Below are positions 34,827 through 35,268 of a stretch of DNA of 35,268 bases, in pieces. Each line of letters begins with the position of its first letter. The first letter of the stretch is position 1. Source of the stretch: an uncultured Nitrosopumilaceae archaeon (GTDB taxonomy: Archaea; Thermoproteota; Nitrososphaeria; Nitrososphaerales; Nitrosopumilaceae); contig CALCPD010000053.1 in the NCBI GenBank assembly GCA_937897875.1, positions 1 to 35,268 of the forward strand, given 5' to 3'. The notes beneath the pieces were generated by a model. It saw only the letters and a list, made by a program, of their open reading frames with translations, did no database searches and was not told the DNA's origin. A program made the translations under genes and the position numbers.

Positions 34827-35268
34827 AAGATATGGTTTTTGTAAAAACACACGATATTTCAGAATTAAGTGAAGAGTTAATTGGAAAACAAGTAGTCCTA
34901 GGCGGATGGATAGAAGATCTTAGAAAATTAGGAAAAATGTCATTCATTACACTTCGAGATATTTCAGGAATTTCTCAAGTTATTGTCAAAGGAGAATTAA
35001 ATGATAATCTAGGGGAAATTAATCGTCAAAGTGCAGTAAGAATCAAAGGGATTGTTCAAGAAACTAAAGCAAGAGATTTTGCATTTGAAATAAAAGCTGA
35101 AGAGATAGAAGTTTTAGCAAAAGCAATTCACCCATTACCAGTAGATCCAATTGGAAGATTAGAAAGCAATATCGATACAAGGTTAAATCATCGTGCATTA
35201 GATATGAGAAATCAAAAAACAGCTTCAATTTTTAAATTAAGACATTATGTATTACAAGCATTACGTAA
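34823..35268 (+). CDS. aspS: Aspartyl-tRNA synthetase (5' part, cut by window edge)
   Basis: 148 codons are visible before the window ends; the family length is about 430. The N-terminal OB-fold anticodon-binding domain is clear: VVLGGWIEDLRKLGKMSFIT, LRDISGISQVIVKG, and VRIKGIVQETKARD. The linker PLPVDPIGRLESNIDTRLNHR leads into the class II catalytic domain (ALDMRNQKTASIFKLRHYV). It is probably the archaeal (often non-discriminating) type, which in species lacking asparaginyl-tRNA synthetase also charges tRNA-Asn. The start is ATG, overlapping the preceding stop. Confidence 0.93.
   Translation, partial: MKDMVFVKTHDISELSEELIGKQVVLGGWIEDLRKLGKMSFITLRDISGISQVIVKGELNDNLGEINRQSAVRIKGIVQETKARDFAFEIKAEEIEVLAKAIHPLPVDPIGRLESNIDTRLNHRALDMRNQKTASIFKLRHYVLQALR

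Overview
The window is an AT-rich archaeal chromosome segment. It is very probably from an ammonia-oxidising Nitrososphaerota (Thaumarchaeota) of the marine group I.1a / Nitrosopumilaceae type. The support is: a 16S rRNA with archaeal ends; a linked 16S-23S operon with no tRNA in the spacer and no 5S behind it; archaeal information-processing proteins (aEF1A, S10, Rpo12, EndA, PINA, a 4Fe-4S type uracil-DNA glycosylase); archaeal bifunctional FBP aldolase/phosphatase; a DnaJ-ferredoxin fusion, reported as a thaumarchaeal peculiarity; and many genes whose TATA-like box lies about 25 nt before the start codon, so that their mRNAs would be leaderless. The species is an inference. No database was searched.

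Layout. 1-5192: a minus-strand rRNA operon. It is promoter ~5040, 16S, short spacer, 23S. Both rRNAs are flanked by long inverted repeats that form processing stems. Three copies of a 42-bp tandem repeat lie just past the 23S. 5193-9553: a class III aminotransferase of the glutamate-1-semialdehyde aminomutase type, a TPR protein, two uncharacterised proteins, a 39-residue charged peptide and two cupins. 9605-11162: the DnaJ-ferredoxin fusion, a HIT hydrolase, a small membrane protein and a single-finger C2H2 microprotein. 11218-13990: 3-hydroxyacyl-CoA dehydrogenase (candidate 3-hydroxypropionate/4-hydroxybutyrate cycle enzyme), a LOG-like Rossmann protein, a ribbon-helix-helix-like peptide, a triple zinc-ribbon protein, a two-finger C2H2 protein and Rpo12. 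14018-16901: S10 and aEF1A, divergent from FBP aldolase/phosphatase. 16966-20530: a membrane protein, ATP-dependent DNA ligase, a DUF47/PhoU-like protein and tRNA-splicing endonuclease. 20527-23447: two unknown proteins, then a double-SDR protein paired with a MaoC-like hot-dog protein. 23569-28335: a TSUP permease, a secreted protein, a DUF192 protein, a hypothetical protein, an MntR-type regulator and the PINA ATPase. 28455-35268: a TldD-UDG-MPG cluster, two divergent VTT/DedA membrane proteins, small unknown genes including another C2H2 microprotein, an orphan peptide-type ABC ATPase, a KH-like protein and the start of aspS.

How the parts fit together. Most of the window is housekeeping: ribosome, translation, transcription, DNA repair and central carbon metabolism. 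EndA is the enzyme expected to cut bulge-helix-bulge structures, and a BHB-like structure can be drawn at the 23S ends. Genes are tightly packed. Convergent neighbours repeatedly share their 3' ends, several by overlapping stop codons. No CRISPR array, transposase, integrase or phage gene was seen. No obvious new defence or mobile system is visible. The features most worth following are the double-SDR protein with its catalytic lysine replaced, the DnaJ-ferredoxin fusion with a Trp-rich linker, the set of zinc-finger microproteins with the MGLF N-terminus shared by three proteins, and the tandem repeat that resembles the 23S 3' processing site.
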